Shown: piece by piece, positions 1 through 7,221 of the stretch
Position numbering within the stretch: the stretch's first letter is position 1
How the letters are laid out: each line of letters begins with the position of its first letter
NCBI GenBank assembly: GCA_910584785.1
Contig: CAJUDX010000037.1
Coordinates: 1-32,186 of the forward strand
DNA length: 32,186 nucleotides
Origin: an uncultured Lachnospiraceae bacterium
GTDB taxonomy: Bacteria; Bacillota; Clostridia; Lachnospirales; Lachnospiraceae
Direction of reading: 5' to 3'
Made by a program: the position numbers and the translations under genes
The notes under the pieces: generated by a model
Told to the model about the DNA's origin: nothing
The model's input: the letters and a program-made list of their open reading frames with translations, nothing else
Databases searched by the model: none

Positions 1-2
1 AC

Positions 3-152
3 AGACATATAGATATTGAATATTCTTTCGGCGACTACTACGAAGTTCATGAAGAGAACCCTTTATTTCAATTTATTTGCGTATTGTGCAACCTATCATT
101 AGCACAAGTAGAGGAAGAAGAAATAATCCTTTATCAAAATGGGGAAGAATAA
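3..152 (+). CDS. 3' end of an unidentified gene (5' truncated by the window edge)
   Basis: An open frame runs in from the left edge and closes with TAA at 150-152, giving 49 visible residues. The visible tail is acidic (a run of four Glu followed by Ile-Ile-Leu-Tyr and a Glu-Glu end) and has a short hydrophobic stretch with two Cys (IC-V-LC). I do not recognise the family. The reading frame is the only one of the three that is open here, and the residue mix (aromatic and acidic) looks protein-like rather than random, but 49 codons is a short sample in AT-rich DNA. The 660 bases that follow hold no gene, so it would be the last gene of its transcript. Confidence 0.4.
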   Translation, partial: RHIDIEYSFGDYYEVHEENPLFQFICVLCNLSLAQVEEEEIILYQNGEE

Positions 153-811
153 TATATATTCCAGTTCGCAGATTTGCTAAGTGAGTGCTAAATCGGTGAT
201 CATATGCAGTAGGAACACTTTTTCGAAAAGGGAGATTTTTTTATCTAAATAGAAATTTCTATACATAATATTTTTTAAAAGTTAAGAAAAATAGTATTAT
301 TTTAGTAATTTCTATATGTTATTCTAGTTTTAACCTATTAAGGAAATCTATATTTTAAATCGTAAAGATGAATGTGACGGACAAGGGGCACTTGACTTAT
401 ATCAGGTTAGGTTGTGAACCATATGACGAGAATGGATAGCAGTATAGGGAATTTAAGAAAGTAGCAGAGTGGAGGAGTTGTTCTTGATTTATTGGGTATT
501 TATAATTTCTTTTGCTCTAAAGTGCGATAGCAGCATAGGATTATAAGGAAGAGTAATCAATCGGATGGGAAGATTAGGTAGGTAATTGCGAAACTCATTG
601 ACTGGAAATTAAGCATCTTATATATAAGTGAGTCTAAATCAAGTACTTAAATTAAAAAGTATATGTAAGATTTATATAAAAGTTGATATTACAGTGAGGA
701 TTGCTGCAAAATGGAAACTTAAAAAAGCAAGGTTTTATGCGACTTTCAGAGTTTTGCAGTTGCCTAAGTAGATTAAGAAAGATAAATTAGGAAAGAAAAG
801 GAGAGTAGAGG
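153..811. other. AT-rich gene-free stretch with repeat relics
   Basis: No open frame with a ribosome site is seen here. The left 180 bases are very AT-rich. The stretch 330-551 is occupied by relics of the repeat family that is also found upstream of parA. The last 100 bases lead into the lipoprotein gene: an imperfect long-range pair (CTGCAAAA near 706 and TTTTGCAG near 752) could fold in the leader. No clear sigma-A promoter was found, so the lipoprotein promoter is unplaced. Confidence 0.5.
330..551 (+). repeat. degenerate repeat copy A (with a partial second unit)
   Basis: Bases 435-514 (GATAGCAG...ATTTCTTTTG) align over about 80 bp with 3566-3645 on the same strand and with 3278-3350 and 6771-6850 on the opposite strand. 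A second partial unit starts at 526 with GATAGCAGCATAGG. The homology to 3441-3645 extends upstream: both start with TAACCTAT and share TAAATCG-AAAGATGAA. The copies are heavily mutated (about two thirds identical by eye). In one frame the copies encode similar peptides (KKVAE-type), so the repeat may derive from an old coding sequence. Confidence 0.6.
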
Positions 812-2101
812 ATGCGAAAACAAGTGATGATTTTTTTATGGATGATAATGTTGATTTGTCTGGTGGGGTGTAGAAGTAAGGATAATGGAATATGGAAAGA
901 AAATTATGTTGATAATACTGGTGGAATAGTAACAGAGACACAAGTAGAAAATGTAATAGATACTGATCAAGATACAAAAGAGGGAAGAGAAGAACAGGAG
1001 AGAAAACAGAAAAGACAGCAAAAAGAGAGTGAGGAGCAAAATAGGAAAAATAAAAAGGAAGAAGAACTAAAGCCGAAGCTGACAATGGAAGAGCTTTTCA
1101 TTTTGGTAAAGGAGAGGCGGTTAAATTGGACAGACTTCGAATCCTATGCTTCAGAAGATATTGGATTTGGTCTTTTAATTTTAAAGTATCCAATCGATGA
1201 TGATTTTTGTTTGTTAATTGGTGGTTCAGGGCAGGGGGAACCAATGTATGTGCGGCTATGTTTATGGGATCTTGAAAAATATTTTGAGTTGGGTAATAAT
1301 CTGGATGGAATAGAAGAGAGTAATGAACTAAAAAGATTTATTCAGGAAAATAGAGAGGTCCCTTATTTTGTCAGTTTGGTTGCCCATGTAAAGGAAGTGA
1401 ATAGAGATAATGGACAAGATAGAATATTGATTAGTTCAGACACTGATGCTTATCCTGGAGTATTTTGGGTTTCAAATGTCCAGGAAGCTATGGGGAGTGA
1501 AGAATTACAAAAATTAAAAGGGGGAATGTCAATTAATATATTAATGAAGAAAATACATCAAGAAAATAATATAGAAGGAATTCCTGTATATAAAGCAAAA
1601 GATATAATTTGTTTATCTGATAATGAAGGTGATGAGTTGATTCAGGAAGATATTTTTCTGGCAAGTGCTCCTAAATTATCATTAGGTGATCCACTTTCAA
1701 GCCAGCTTTCTTCTTTTGATGTGAAGCCGGGATCTTACACCTGGACAGTGAATGCTGATGAGGGAGAACAGCAGATGGTTGCCTGTGGAGCTGCACCTTT
1801 GGATGAAGTTGGGGTACAATGGAAAGAGAAGTTGAAGATTCCCCGTTATCCAACAGATAGTGTATTATACTTTTATTCTACTAAGATAATGCCGGATAGT
1901 TTGGTTCTTCGTCAATGGGATGTATCGGATAGGGGAAAAAATGAAACAAAAGAAGAATTAGTTGTGGCATATTATGATAAAATGGGATTTGTAGAATTAC
2001 AAAGAGGAAAAGTATATGAATTTAATGCTGAGTGGCTGAAGGAGAATTATCAGAAAAATAAATTTTATGGTATAGCGAGTTATGTTTTTGTGACAGAATA
2101 A
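812..2101 (+). CDS. predicted lipoprotein of unknown function
   Basis: A 429-residue protein with a lipoprotein signal: short basic start, hydrophobic stretch (residues 5-18) and lipobox LVGC with Cys20 as the predicted lipidated residue, so it should sit on the outer face of the membrane. Residues about 50-95 are extremely charged (runs of Glu, Lys, Arg, Gln) and probably form a flexible or coiled-coil spacer. The remainder (about 95-429) looks globular and contains a PGSYTWT motif around residue 300, after which the protein is rich in aromatic residues. The start at 812 is supported by AGAGGATG-type purine-rich sequence just upstream (AAGGAG at 798-803). It stands alone, convergent with the hydrolase gene and separated from it by a hairpin. 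I do not recognise a family and assign no function. Confidence 0.8.
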   Translation: MRKQVMIFLWMIMLICLVGCRSKDNGIWKENYVDNTGGIVTETQVENVIDTDQDTKEGREEQERKQKRQQKESEEQNRKNKKEEELKPKLTMEELFILVKERRLNWTDFESYASEDIGFGLLILKYPIDDDFCLLIGGSGQGEPMYVRLCLWDLEKYFELGNNLDGIEESNELKRFIQENREVPYFVSLVAHVKEVNRDNGQDRILISSDTDAYPGVFWVSNVQEAMGSEELQKLKGGMSINILMKKIHQENNIEGIPVYKAKDIICLSDNEGDELIQEDIFLASAPKLSLGDPLSSQLSSFDVKPGSYTWTVNADEGEQQMVACGAAPLDEVGVQWKEKLKIPRYPTDSVLYFYSTKIMPDSLVLRQWDVSDRGKNETKEELVVAYYDKMGFVELQRGKVYEFNAEWLKENYQKNKFYGIASYVFVTE

Positions 2102-2172
2102 CTATATGGAATGAAGATAAAAATATAAATAGATTCACTGCATTTCTTTACAAGAAGAAGGATAGTAGGCTA

Positions 2173-2204
2173 GAGGCTTGCTTCGAACGAGTGAGGCAAG
2201 CCTC
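2173..2204. terminator. hairpin between convergent genes
   Basis: GAGGCTTGC (2173-2181) and GCAAGCCTC (2196-2204) form a perfect 9-bp stem with a 14-base loop. It lies between the converging lipoprotein and hydrolase genes. There is no clear T-run on either side, so intrinsic termination would be weak. Confidence 0.5.
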
Positions 2205-2235
2205 ATTGGATAAGATATAGTAAGCAAAACTGATT

Positions 2236-3186
2236 TTAGTCTGATAAGTACATTTCTATTGCTGATAATATTTCTTCAGGATGTTCTAGTTGTGGTGAAT
2301 ATAATCCTTTTTCAATCATGCCTATTTCTATGGCAGGATTGTATTCCTGAAATTCTTTTAGTCGTTCATACATTCCTTGAATATGTTTGCTGCCTAGAAT
2401 GTAGATACTGTTGTCAATTTTTTTCAATGCATTAATAATATTGCATTTAGTATAGTGACAAGTAATACTGGAAAATGCTGATTTTGGTGAATCTCCCAGG
2501 TGAGAAGATTCGTAATATTCATCAAGTAAAATTCTTTTAATTGAAAATGGGTTTTCAAAGTATTCTTTTACTAATAAATCTTGAATAACTTTTTTGCTTG
2601 TAGAAATATGATAAATTAATGTTCCTAAAATCGGAAGATCCAAAATAAATTTATATAGCTTTGCAGATTTTCCAGGAATTTTACTGCAGGTTAAAATGCT
2701 GTCTGGATTTATCAACAGTATTCGATTAAATAATTCAGGATTGCTGCTGCAGGCCATTAATGCAATAGAAGCAGAAGATCTGCAGGTGATAATATCTGTC
2801 CGTTTGCCAATGACAGATTGAATAAAATTGGAGATTAATTGAACATAAAGATAATTTGTGTATGTGATATTTGGTTTTTCTGATCGTCCGCAGCCTAATA
2901 AGTCAATCGTATATACCGTAAAATGTTTACTTAATACATGAACTAAAAGATTCCATTCAAATCCACTGGAAATGGAATTTAAGTCATGAATGAATAACAA
3001 TGGTTTTCCATTTCCTGTTTTTGTGTAATGAATGTTTCCCAATCTCCACTTATAACATAAAGCGTTTGTATTTTCTAGCAGATTTTTATTTGTAGCGTGA
3101 ATTTGAATGTATTTATTTATTGTAGAAATGGATACTGCAGCTCCCGTAGTTAGGGATAGGAAAGTGATAAGCTTGTTTTTATTCAT
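2236..3186 (-). CDS. membrane-anchored alpha/beta-hydrolase-fold protein
   Basis: A 316-residue protein with one N-terminal hydrophobic segment (about residues 6-24) that could anchor it. The body has the alpha/beta-hydrolase layout: a beta-strand with LLFIHDLN (oxyanion region, normally HG), the strand-turn IDLLGCGRSEKP typical of the fold, and a C-terminal PQLEHPEEIL that matches the usual end motif. The catalytic residues look altered: the nucleophile elbow, normally G-x-S-x-G, reads CRSSAS, and the position of the catalytic His (GH-x-P) reads GLYSP. It may therefore be a weakly active or non-catalytic member, or use a shifted His. The start at 3186 is backed by GGAGG 8 bases upstream and a good promoter. 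It is divergent from parA, with a parS site just beyond its promoter. Confidence 0.8.
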   Translation of the reverse strand: MNKNKLITFLSLTTGAAVSISTINKYIQIHATNKNLLENTNALCYKWRLGNIHYTKTGNGKPLLFIHDLNSISSGFEWNLLVHVLSKHFTVYTIDLLGCGRSEKPNITYTNYLYVQLISNFIQSVIGKRTDIITCRSSASIALMACSSNPELFNRILLINPDSILTCSKIPGKSAKLYKFILDLPILGTLIYHISTSKKVIQDLLVKEYFENPFSIKRILLDEYYESSHLGDSPKSAFSSITCHYTKCNIINALKKIDNSIYILGSKHIQGMYERLKEFQEYNPAIEIGMIEKGLYSPQLEHPEEILSAIEMYLSD

Positions 3187-3208
3187 GGCATGTACCTCCG
3201 ATAAATCT

Positions 3209-3237
3209 ATTATAGTACACTTGGATTTGTATTACAA
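3209..3237 (-). promoter_or_regulatory. sigma-A promoter of the hydrolase gene
   Basis: On the minus strand TTGTAA (3232-3237), a 17-bp spacer and a perfect TATAAT (3209-3214) precede the GGAGG and ATG of the hydrolase gene. The expected transcript start is about 3202, giving a very short leader. The parS site at 3251-3266 lies directly upstream of the -35, so ParB spreading could influence it. Confidence 0.75.
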
Positions 3238-3250
3238 TGGTTATCTTAAA

Positions 3251-3266
3251 TGTTTCACGTGAAACA
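3251..3266. other. parS: parS centromere site 1
   Basis: TGTTTCACGTGAAACA, a perfect 16-bp palindrome and exact match to the parS consensus bound by Spo0J/ParB in Firmicutes. It sits between the divergent hydrolase and parA genes. Loading of ParB here would mark the origin-proximal part of the chromosome for segregation and SMC recruitment (known function of this motif). Confidence 0.95.
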
Positions 3267-3277
3267 TTTTACTTAGT

Positions 3278-3350
3278 CAAAAGAAATTAGAAACACCCAA
3301 AGGGCACAATGTCCGCTCCGCTACTTTTTTATATGCCCTATGCTGCTATC
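3278..3350 (-). repeat. degenerate repeat copy B1 (inverted)
   Basis: Read on the minus strand, it starts GATAGCAGCATAGG and ends AATTTCTTTTG, matching copy A at both ends and at the internal AAAGTAGCGGAG block. Upstream on the minus strand it also shares GACTT and GGCAAACTG-type sequence with copy C1 (6771-6850), so these two extend further than copies A and B2. One frame reads KKVAE followed by a CPLG motif and a stop, suggesting a fossil of a coding end. Confidence 0.6.
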
Positions 3351-3440
3351 ACAGTTTGCCAGATGAAGTCTTAACCCGACATGACTGAGGCAAGCTCTCA
3401 ACCCACTGTTCTCGTTTTTGCAGCTTATATGTGAATGACC

Positions 3441-3645
3441 TCTATAACCTATCAAAAAAGTTCCATGCTTCTAAATCGAAAAGATGAAAGTAGAGGGTAA
3501 AAAAGGCAGTAGGTGAGGAGAACATGTGTATATTGGATAAAATTGTGTCCCTATTTAATAAGCCCAATAGCAGGATAAGGAATTTGAGATAGTAACAAAG
3601 TGGAGGGGCTACCTTGCTTTATTGAGTATTCCTAATTTTTCTTTA
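3441..3645 (+). repeat. degenerate repeat copy B2 (duplicated segment)
   Basis: The core 3566-3645 (AATAGCAGGATAAGGAATTT to the AATTTTTCTTTAA end) matches 435-514. The upstream part 3441-3488 matches 332-378 (TAACCTAT, then TAAATCGAAAAGATGAA). This looks like an old duplication of about 200 bp placed on both sides of the lipoprotein and hydrolase genes. Confidence 0.6.
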
Positions 3646-3843
3646 ATCCTATCAGGAAAATTTCTATATCTGTTTATTGCCTGTGTTTTTTAAATAAAAA
3701 AAAGAGAATTTCTTTGCAGCTTAGCATTTTATAAATGTTTTCATAGGAAAAAAGAAATTTCTATGTTATACTACTTGTGATTAAAAAAAATAATGGTAAA
3801 ATAGACATAGTACAGATAAAAACCACCACCAAAATAATAATTA

Positions 3844-3962
3844 ACTGGCTTATATGAAATTTTTAGTTTTACAATATTTATAAGGAATTGAATTTTACAA
3901 AAGATGATACTTTTAAATTACAAGTTATAAATTGACAGTATTAAAAACTGGTTTATATGAAA
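3844..3962 (+). repeat. 16-bp direct repeat in front of parA
   Basis: ACTGGCTTATATGAAA at 3844-3859 recurs with one change (ACTGGTTTATATGAAA) at 3947-3962, 103 bp apart, the second copy ending 12 bp before the parA start. TTGACA at 3931-3936 lies 17 bp before the TATATG inside the second copy, so this copy might form a -10 element. A transcript start there would nearly coincide with the ribosome site, which makes that reading doubtful. Confidence 0.45.
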
Positions 3963-3974
3963 AGAGGATTTTAT

Positions 3975-4739
3975 ATGGGAAGAATAATAGCCATTGCAAA
4001 TCAAAAAGGAGGAGTGGGAAAGACAACTACAGCAATTAATTTGTCTGCTTGTTTAGCAGAAGCGGGACAGAGAGTATTGATGGTTGATTTTGATCCACAG
4101 GGTAATGGAACAAGTGGCTTAGGTTTGGAAAAGGGCAGCCTGGGGAATACAGTATATGAATTACTATTAGAAGAATGTACTTTAGAAGAATGTATTACGG
4201 AAAGCATACAAGAACACTTAGATGTTCTTCCATCAGATGAAAATTTATCAGGGGCAGAAATAGAACTTTTGGAATTTGAAAATAAGGAAGAAATATTGCG
4301 GAAATATTTGGAACAGATAAAAGATAATTACGATTATATTATTATTGACTGTCCACCATCATTAAATATATTAACAATTAATGCTTTAACTGCTTCAGAT
4401 ACTGTTCTGGTGCCTATTCAATGTGAATACTATGCGCTTGAGGGTTTAAGTCAGGTAATGAAAACGATTCATTTGGTAAAGAAGAAATTAAATCCGTCTT
4501 TAGAAATGGAAGGTGTGGTATTTACCATGTATGATGCCAGAACAAATCTTTCTTTAGAAGTAGTAGAGAGTGTAAAAAGTAATTTGCAGCAAAATATTTA
4601 TAAGACAATTATTCCGAGAAATGTGAGACTGGCTGAGGCCCCCAGCCATGGTATGTCAATTAATTTATATGATTCCCGGTCAACAGGTGCAGAAAGCTAT
4701 CGTCTTTTGGCAGCAGAAGTTATGAGCAGAGGAGAATAA
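3975..4739 (+). CDS. parA: chromosome partitioning ATPase ParA (Soj)
   Basis: A 254-residue Walker-type partition ATPase. The deviant Walker A motif KGGVGKTT is at residues 11-18, the A' motif DFDPQGN near 40-46, and the Walker B motif IIIDCPPSLN near 122-131. It lacks the N-terminal HTH of plasmid ParA, so it is the short Soj-like chromosomal type. In the family, ATP-bound dimers coat the nucleoid and interact with ParB at parS; Soj also touches DnaA. I place the start at 3975 (MGRIIAIANQKGG) because AGAGGA lies 6 bases before it and family members start there; the in-frame ATG at 3957 has no ribosome site. parB follows after 3 bases, so the two are co-transcribed and probably translationally coupled. 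Confidence 0.95.
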   Translation: MGRIIAIANQKGGVGKTTTAINLSACLAEAGQRVLMVDFDPQGNGTSGLGLEKGSLGNTVYELLLEECTLEECITESIQEHLDVLPSDENLSGAEIELLEFENKEEILRKYLEQIKDNYDYIIIDCPPSLNILTINALTASDTVLVPIQCEYYALEGLSQVMKTIHLVKKKLNPSLEMEGVVFTMYDARTNLSLEVVESVKSNLQQNIYKTIIPRNVRLAEAPSHGMSINLYDSRSTGAESYRLLAAEVMSRGE

Positions 4740-4742
4740 TTT

Positions 4743-5846
4743 ATGGCAAAACGTTCAGCATTAGGAAAAGGATTAGGCGCTTTTTTTGGTGATGATGTGA
4801 TTAAGGGAGAGCCATTGCGAAAAAGAGAGATGGATAATTCAGAAAAAACTAATCATATTCATGGAAATAATGTAAATAATAACGTAGAAGAAAGTAACTC
4901 TTTGACAGAAGGATTAGAGAAGGAAAAATTGATAAAAGGAAGTATTATTGAAGAAAATGCCAGGAAAGGAAGGTTAAGTAAAACTTCAGAAGCAATTAGT
5001 GATATTATTAGAGATGGAAAAGAGAATGGAGGGAAGGAATTAGAAAATGTTTCACGTGAAACATTGGTTAAGATATCAAGAATAGAACCAAATGAAGGAC
5101 AGCCCAGAAAACAATTTAACGAAGAGACATTAAAAGAATTGGCTGATTCAATGAAAGAGTATGGTGTACTTCAGCCATTGTTAGTAAAAAGAAAAGGAGA
5201 TAATTTTCAAATAATAGCTGGAGAGAGGCGGTGGAGAGCCGCTAAAATGGTCGGCTTAAAAGAAATTCCCGTAATTATTCGGGAATATAATAAGCAGCAA
5301 TCCGTAGAAATAGCTTTAATTGAGAATGTACAGCGTGCAGACTTAAATCCTATTGAGGAGGCACTTGCCTATCAACAGCTAATGCAGGAATTTGGCTTAA
5401 AACAAGAAGAAATAGCTTTTCGAGTTTCTAAAAATCGTGCAACAATTACAAATAGCATTCGTTTATTAAAGCTAACTGAGCCTGTACAAAAATTGCTAAT
5501 TAGTGGAGAGATTAGCAGTGGTCATGCAAGGGCATTATTGGGACTGGAAGAAAGTGAACAACAAATTGCCTTGGCTGCACAGATTGTAGAGAAGGGGTTA
5601 AATGTGCGGCAGGTAGAGAAAATTGTAAAAATGATGACAAGGCCTCAAAAAGAAAAGGAAGAAGAGGAAAAAAGTAAAGATTTAAGTTTTATTTTCCGAG
5701 ACTTAGAGGAAAAAATGAAGGGTATTATGGGAACAAAAGTAATGATTCATCAAAAGGATAAAAATAAAGGAAGAATAGAAATAGAGTATTATTCTGCTTC
5801 TGAATTAGAAAGGATTGTCGAATTAATTGAAACCATAAAAATATAG
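4743..5846 (+). CDS. parB: chromosome partitioning protein ParB (Spo0J) with long linker
   Basis: A 367-residue ParB CTPase that binds parS. The N-terminal ALGKGLGAFFGDD segment (residues 6-18) is the region that stimulates ParA ATPase in this family. The ParB/CTP-binding domain starts near residue 112 (ISRIEPNEGQPR) and includes the GERRWRAA motif near 158-165 and ENVQRADLNPIEEA near 192-205. An HTH domain (EEIAFRVSKNRATITNSIRLL) and a C-terminal dimerisation domain follow. Between the ParA-contact peptide and the core lies a linker of about 95 residues, rich in Asn, Glu and Lys, where roughly 20-30 are usual; this accounts for the unusual length. A parS site lies inside the linker. It is operonic with parA. 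Confidence 0.95.
   Translation: MAKRSALGKGLGAFFGDDVIKGEPLRKREMDNSEKTNHIHGNNVNNNVEESNSLTEGLEKEKLIKGSIIEENARKGRLSKTSEAISDIIRDGKENGGKELENVSRETLVKISRIEPNEGQPRKQFNEETLKELADSMKEYGVLQPLLVKRKGDNFQIIAGERRWRAAKMVGLKEIPVIIREYNKQQSVEIALIENVQRADLNPIEEALAYQQLMQEFGLKQEEIAFRVSKNRATITNSIRLLKLTEPVQKLLISGEISSGHARALLGLEESEQQIALAAQIVEKGLNVRQVEKIVKMMTRPQKEKEEEEKSKDLSFIFRDLEEKMKGIMGTKVMIHQKDKNKGRIEIEYYSASELERIVELIETIKI
5048..5063. other. parS: parS centromere site 2, inside parB
   Basis: TGTTTCACGTGAAACA, identical to site 1, lies within parB codons 102-107 and is read as part of the peptide NVSRET. A parS inside spo0J is known from Bacillus subtilis; here it falls in the variable linker, so the peptide it encodes is probably held by the DNA function. 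The two sites are 1.8 kb apart. Confidence 0.95.
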
Positions 5847-5910
5847 TAAATAAAATAGTTTCCTATGTCAGATTATTTGGATATGGGATGGGTAAGGAGA
5901 GATTGTATAT

Positions 5911-6438
5911 ATGGAAAATAGTATTATTAATGACTGGGGTATAGATCCTGGTTTTCTTATCCTGGGTCTGGCCATTATGACATTAATTTTATTTGTAACA
6001 GTAATTATTTGTTTGATTAAAATGAGCCAACTATACCGAAGGTATGATATTTTTATGCGGGGAAAGGATGCAGAGACATTAGAGGATTTAATTATTACAC
6101 AAATGGAAGATATTAATATTTTAAAAATTGAAGATAAAACAAATAAAGATAATATCCGAAATATTCATCGAAATCTTCGAGCATCTTTTCAAAAGCTTGG
6201 AATTGTCCGTTATAATGCATTTCAGGGTATGGGAGGGAATTTAAGCTTTGCCATTGCCATGTTGGATTATACAAATAGCGGATTTGTTATTAATTCTGTG
6301 CACAGCCGCGAGGGATGTTATATGTATTTAAAACGCGTGGATATGGGACAGACGGAAGTACTTTTGGGTGGAGAAGAAAAGGAGGCTTTGGAGCAGGCTT
6401 TAGGTTATGTAGAATATTCAGAGCCAGAAAAAAGCTAA
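5911..6438 (+). CDS. DUF4446 family membrane-anchored protein
   Basis: A 175-residue protein with one N-terminal transmembrane segment (about residues 14-36), then a charged helical stretch (45-90, probably coiled coil) and a compact C-terminal domain (LRASFQKLGIVRYNAF, FAIAMLD, GFVINSVHSREG). This pattern, and the position directly after parB, match the DUF4446 family commonly found behind parAB in Clostridia; its function is unknown. AAGGAG at 5895-5900 precedes the ATG by about 10 bases. The 64-base gap to parB holds no obvious terminator, so it likely belongs to the parAB transcript. A role at the membrane linked to segregation or sporulation is only a guess from position. Confidence 0.85.
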   Translation: MENSIINDWGIDPGFLILGLAIMTLILFVTVIICLIKMSQLYRRYDIFMRGKDAETLEDLIITQMEDINILKIEDKTNKDNIRNIHRNLRASFQKLGIVRYNAFQGMGGNLSFAIAMLDYTNSGFVINSVHSREGCYMYLKRVDMGQTEVLLGGEEKEALEQALGYVEYSEPEKS

Positions 6439-6564
6439 TAAAGTCAAAGAAATATAAAGGTTTCAATTTCGCCTGACATTAGAAAGTTGTCATGTCTATC
6501 GCTTTTGTCTTTGCGATTATAGAAGTGGAGGATTTCTTTAATAGGTTAAAAATAAGCTAAAGGG

Positions 6565-6972
6565 TTGTTGTTAAATAACGGCAAAGTACATGATATGCTG
6601 TGGAAACCACAAGAGTTTCATTTATTGTGTAAGCCAAATTTGCAACAACTCTTTTATTTTCTAGTAAACTTATGTGTTTTATCATTAAAATATCTTTATA
6701 AAGTATTAAAATATGCTCCTAATTATCGTCTGTTAAAGAAGTTAAAAGAATACGAAGCTTTTATAGGAGCCAAAGAAAATTCAAAATGCCTGATAAAGCA
6801 GGGCAGATTCTTTACACTGCTGCTTTATTATATTCTCTATGTTGCTATTGCAGTTTGTCAAATAAGACTTGCAGCTCAGCTGGTACAAATAAGTTCCCTT
6901 ATCTTATCTTATCTATTGATTTCGTTTTTACGACTTAGAAATGATGGTAAGGAGTCTTATTTGATAAATTAA
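6565..6972 (+). CDS. doubtful ORF, possibly a repeat relic rather than a gene
   Basis: An open frame of 135 codons beginning with TTG (or an internal ATG at 6595). It predicts a small protein with two hydrophobic stretches (about residues 82-100 and 105-122) and a Lys-rich middle. There is no usable ribosome site before either start. Bases 6771-6850 inside it align, in reverse orientation, with the dispersed repeat family seen in non-coding DNA at 435, 3278 and 3566. That argues that the frame is fortuitous in an AT-rich relic. I keep it only because it is the sole frame in this 780-base gap. Confidence 0.22.
   Translation: MLLNNGKVHDMLWKPQEFHLLCKPNLQQLFYFLVNLCVLSLKYLYKVLKYAPNYRLLKKLKEYEAFIGAKENSKCLIKQGRFFTLLLYYILYVAIAVCQIRLAAQLVQISSLILSYLLISFLRLRNDGKESYLIN
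6771..6850 (-). repeat. degenerate repeat copy C1 (inverted)
   Basis: On the minus strand it reads AATAGCAACATAGAG at the start and AATTTTCTTTGG at the end, with AAAGCAGCAGTG in the middle, colinear with copies A, B1 and B2. Beyond the unit it shares GACAAACTG and an AAGTCTT block with copy B1. Another possible fragment is AGAAGTGGAGGATTTC near 6520. Confidence 0.55.
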
Positions 6973-7052
6973 AGAATCTGTGCATATAAAGATTTATCGT
7001 AAAAATGCATAAAGATAAATAAAGAATTTTTAAAATAGGGTGAAGTTTTTTG

Positions 7053-7081
7053 TTGACATAGTTTTTCTAAGTTGTTATAAT
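7053..7081 (+). promoter_or_regulatory. consensus sigma-A promoter of gdhA
   Basis: TTGACA (7053-7058), a 17-bp spacer and TATAAT (7076-7081) are both exact consensus boxes. The transcript would start near 7088 and carry a leader of about 134 bases. The leader contains a TTTAGC/GCTAAA pairing (7084 and 7116) and a direct repeat AGCAGTGAAAA near 7180 and 7194. Such a perfect promoter suggests high constitutive expression, or repression by a factor not visible here. Confidence 0.9.
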
Positions 7082-7221
7082 TTCTTTAGCAAATTAAAAT
7101 GCTGAAGAAGAGTTTAGCTAAAAGTTATTCTACAGGAATAGCAAAGAAAATGTAGTAAAAAAGTAAATGTAAACAAAAGCAGTGAAAAGGAAAGCAGTGA
7201 AAACAAAAGGAGGTAATACAA

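Larger units (their letters stand above)
3187..3974. other. gene-free stretch upstream of parA
   Basis: About 790 bases separate the hydrolase start from the parA start. They contain the hydrolase promoter, one parS site, two relic copies of the dispersed repeat (3278-3350 minus, 3441-3645 plus) and a 16-bp direct repeat next to parA. The remainder, especially 3680-3950, is very AT-rich and shows nothing recognisable. Confidence 0.6.

Noticed and set aside
735..1085. Minus-strand ORFs over the start of the lipoprotein gene
   Set aside because: They are the antisense of the Glu/Lys-rich lipoprotein segment, giving artificial Leu/Phe/Ser-rich translations without ribosome sites.
3957..3974. 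Upstream ATG for parA giving six more residues
   Set aside because: No ribosome site before it, whereas AGAGGA lies 6 bases before the ATG at 3975 and family members begin there.
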